Positions 7,139-7,289 of a stretch of 7,289 bases of DNA are shown one piece after another (positions within the stretch are counted from its first letter, which is position 1; every line of letters starts with the position of its first letter). Source of the DNA: Bacteroidales bacterium (GTDB lineage: Bacteria; Bacteroidota; Bacteroidia; Bacteroidales; F082); the NCBI GenBank assembly GCA_029933565.1, contig JAOZNY010000151.1, forward strand, positions 1-7,289, read 5' to 3'. Below the pieces are notes generated by a model, which saw nothing but the letters and a program-made list of their open reading frames with translations, made no database searches and had not been told where the DNA came from. The position numbers and the translations under genes are program-made.

Positions 7139-7146
7139 CAAAAGTA
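7139..7146 (-). promoter_or_regulatory. coaX: -7 box of the coaX operon promoter
   Basis: On the minus strand this reads TACTTTTG, an exact match to the Bacteroidota -7 consensus TAnnTTTG, 13 nt before the coaX ATG. No TTG-type -33 element is seen at the usual 18-21 bp upstream. The mRNA leader would be very short, about ten bases or less. A 6-bp inverted repeat (CAAAAG at 7139-7144 and CTTTTG at 7155-7160) overlaps the box; I have no evidence that it binds a regulator. Confidence 0.45.
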
Positions 7147-7185
7147 CTCTTATGCTTTTGGTGAGGCATATTTTTTAAGATTTTT

Positions 7186-7215
7186 TTTGAGAAATTGAAA
7201 AATTGTTTACTTTTG
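7186..7215 (+). promoter_or_regulatory. Promoter of the tRNA-Phe gene
   Basis: TTTG at 7186-7189 (-33 element) and TACTTTTG at 7208-7215 (-7 element) are separated by 18 bp and fit the Bacteroidota promoter pattern TTTG-N18..21-TAnnTTTG. The mature tRNA begins 19 nt after the -7 box, leaving room for a short 5' leader removed by RNase P. This is the best promoter match in the window. Confidence 0.6.
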
Positions 7216-7234
7216 CCGCTCCATTTAAAACGAT

Positions 7235-7289
<55 letters not shown>

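Overview
The window looks like a chromosomal segment of a Bacteroidota bacterium, probably from the Bacteroidales/Marinilabiliales or Flavobacteriia side; I cannot name a genus. The evidence is low G+C sequence, starts without Shine-Dalgarno sites but with A-rich leaders, promoter -7 boxes of the TAnnTTTG type, a secreted protein with a C-terminal type IX secretion (T9SS) sorting domain, and Bacteroidota-type envelope genes.

Layout. From the right end, a tRNA-Phe gene (GAA anticodon, cut by the window edge) is read rightward. A 109-bp divergent promoter region separates it from a tightly packed leftward run: coaX (type III pantothenate kinase, 6394-7125), an outer-membrane beta-barrel protein (5121-6407, overlapping coaX by 14 nt), a secreted TPR protein (3709-5106) and an LptC-like lipoprotein (3130-3696). 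The gaps after the overlap are 14 and 12 nt, so this is almost certainly one operon. Next, on the opposite strand, is a T9SS-exported protein (1434-3125) built of seven 65-residue repeats. Its stop codon lies 4 nt from the lptC stop codon. Leftmost and leftward again is a CNNM/CBS/CorC_HlyC membrane protein (23-1300). Only 22 bp remain beyond it, with no visible gene.

How the genes fit together. CoaX makes 4'-phosphopantothenate, the first step to CoA. LptC belongs to the lipopolysaccharide export bridge. The barrel and TPR proteins are envelope proteins without a firmly assigned role, and their position suggests outer-membrane biogenesis. From memory, the order coaX - barrel protein - TPR - lptC - CorC-like gene (then a peptidyl-prolyl isomerase) recurs in Bacteroidota. 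If so, the repeat protein gene is a later, reverse-oriented insertion into an old cluster.

No CRISPR array, insertion sequence, phage gene, toxin-antitoxin pair or obvious new defence system is present. The most interesting points are the exactly phased seven-blade repeat protein, its placement inside the cluster, and the two little-understood envelope genes tied to coaX and lptC.
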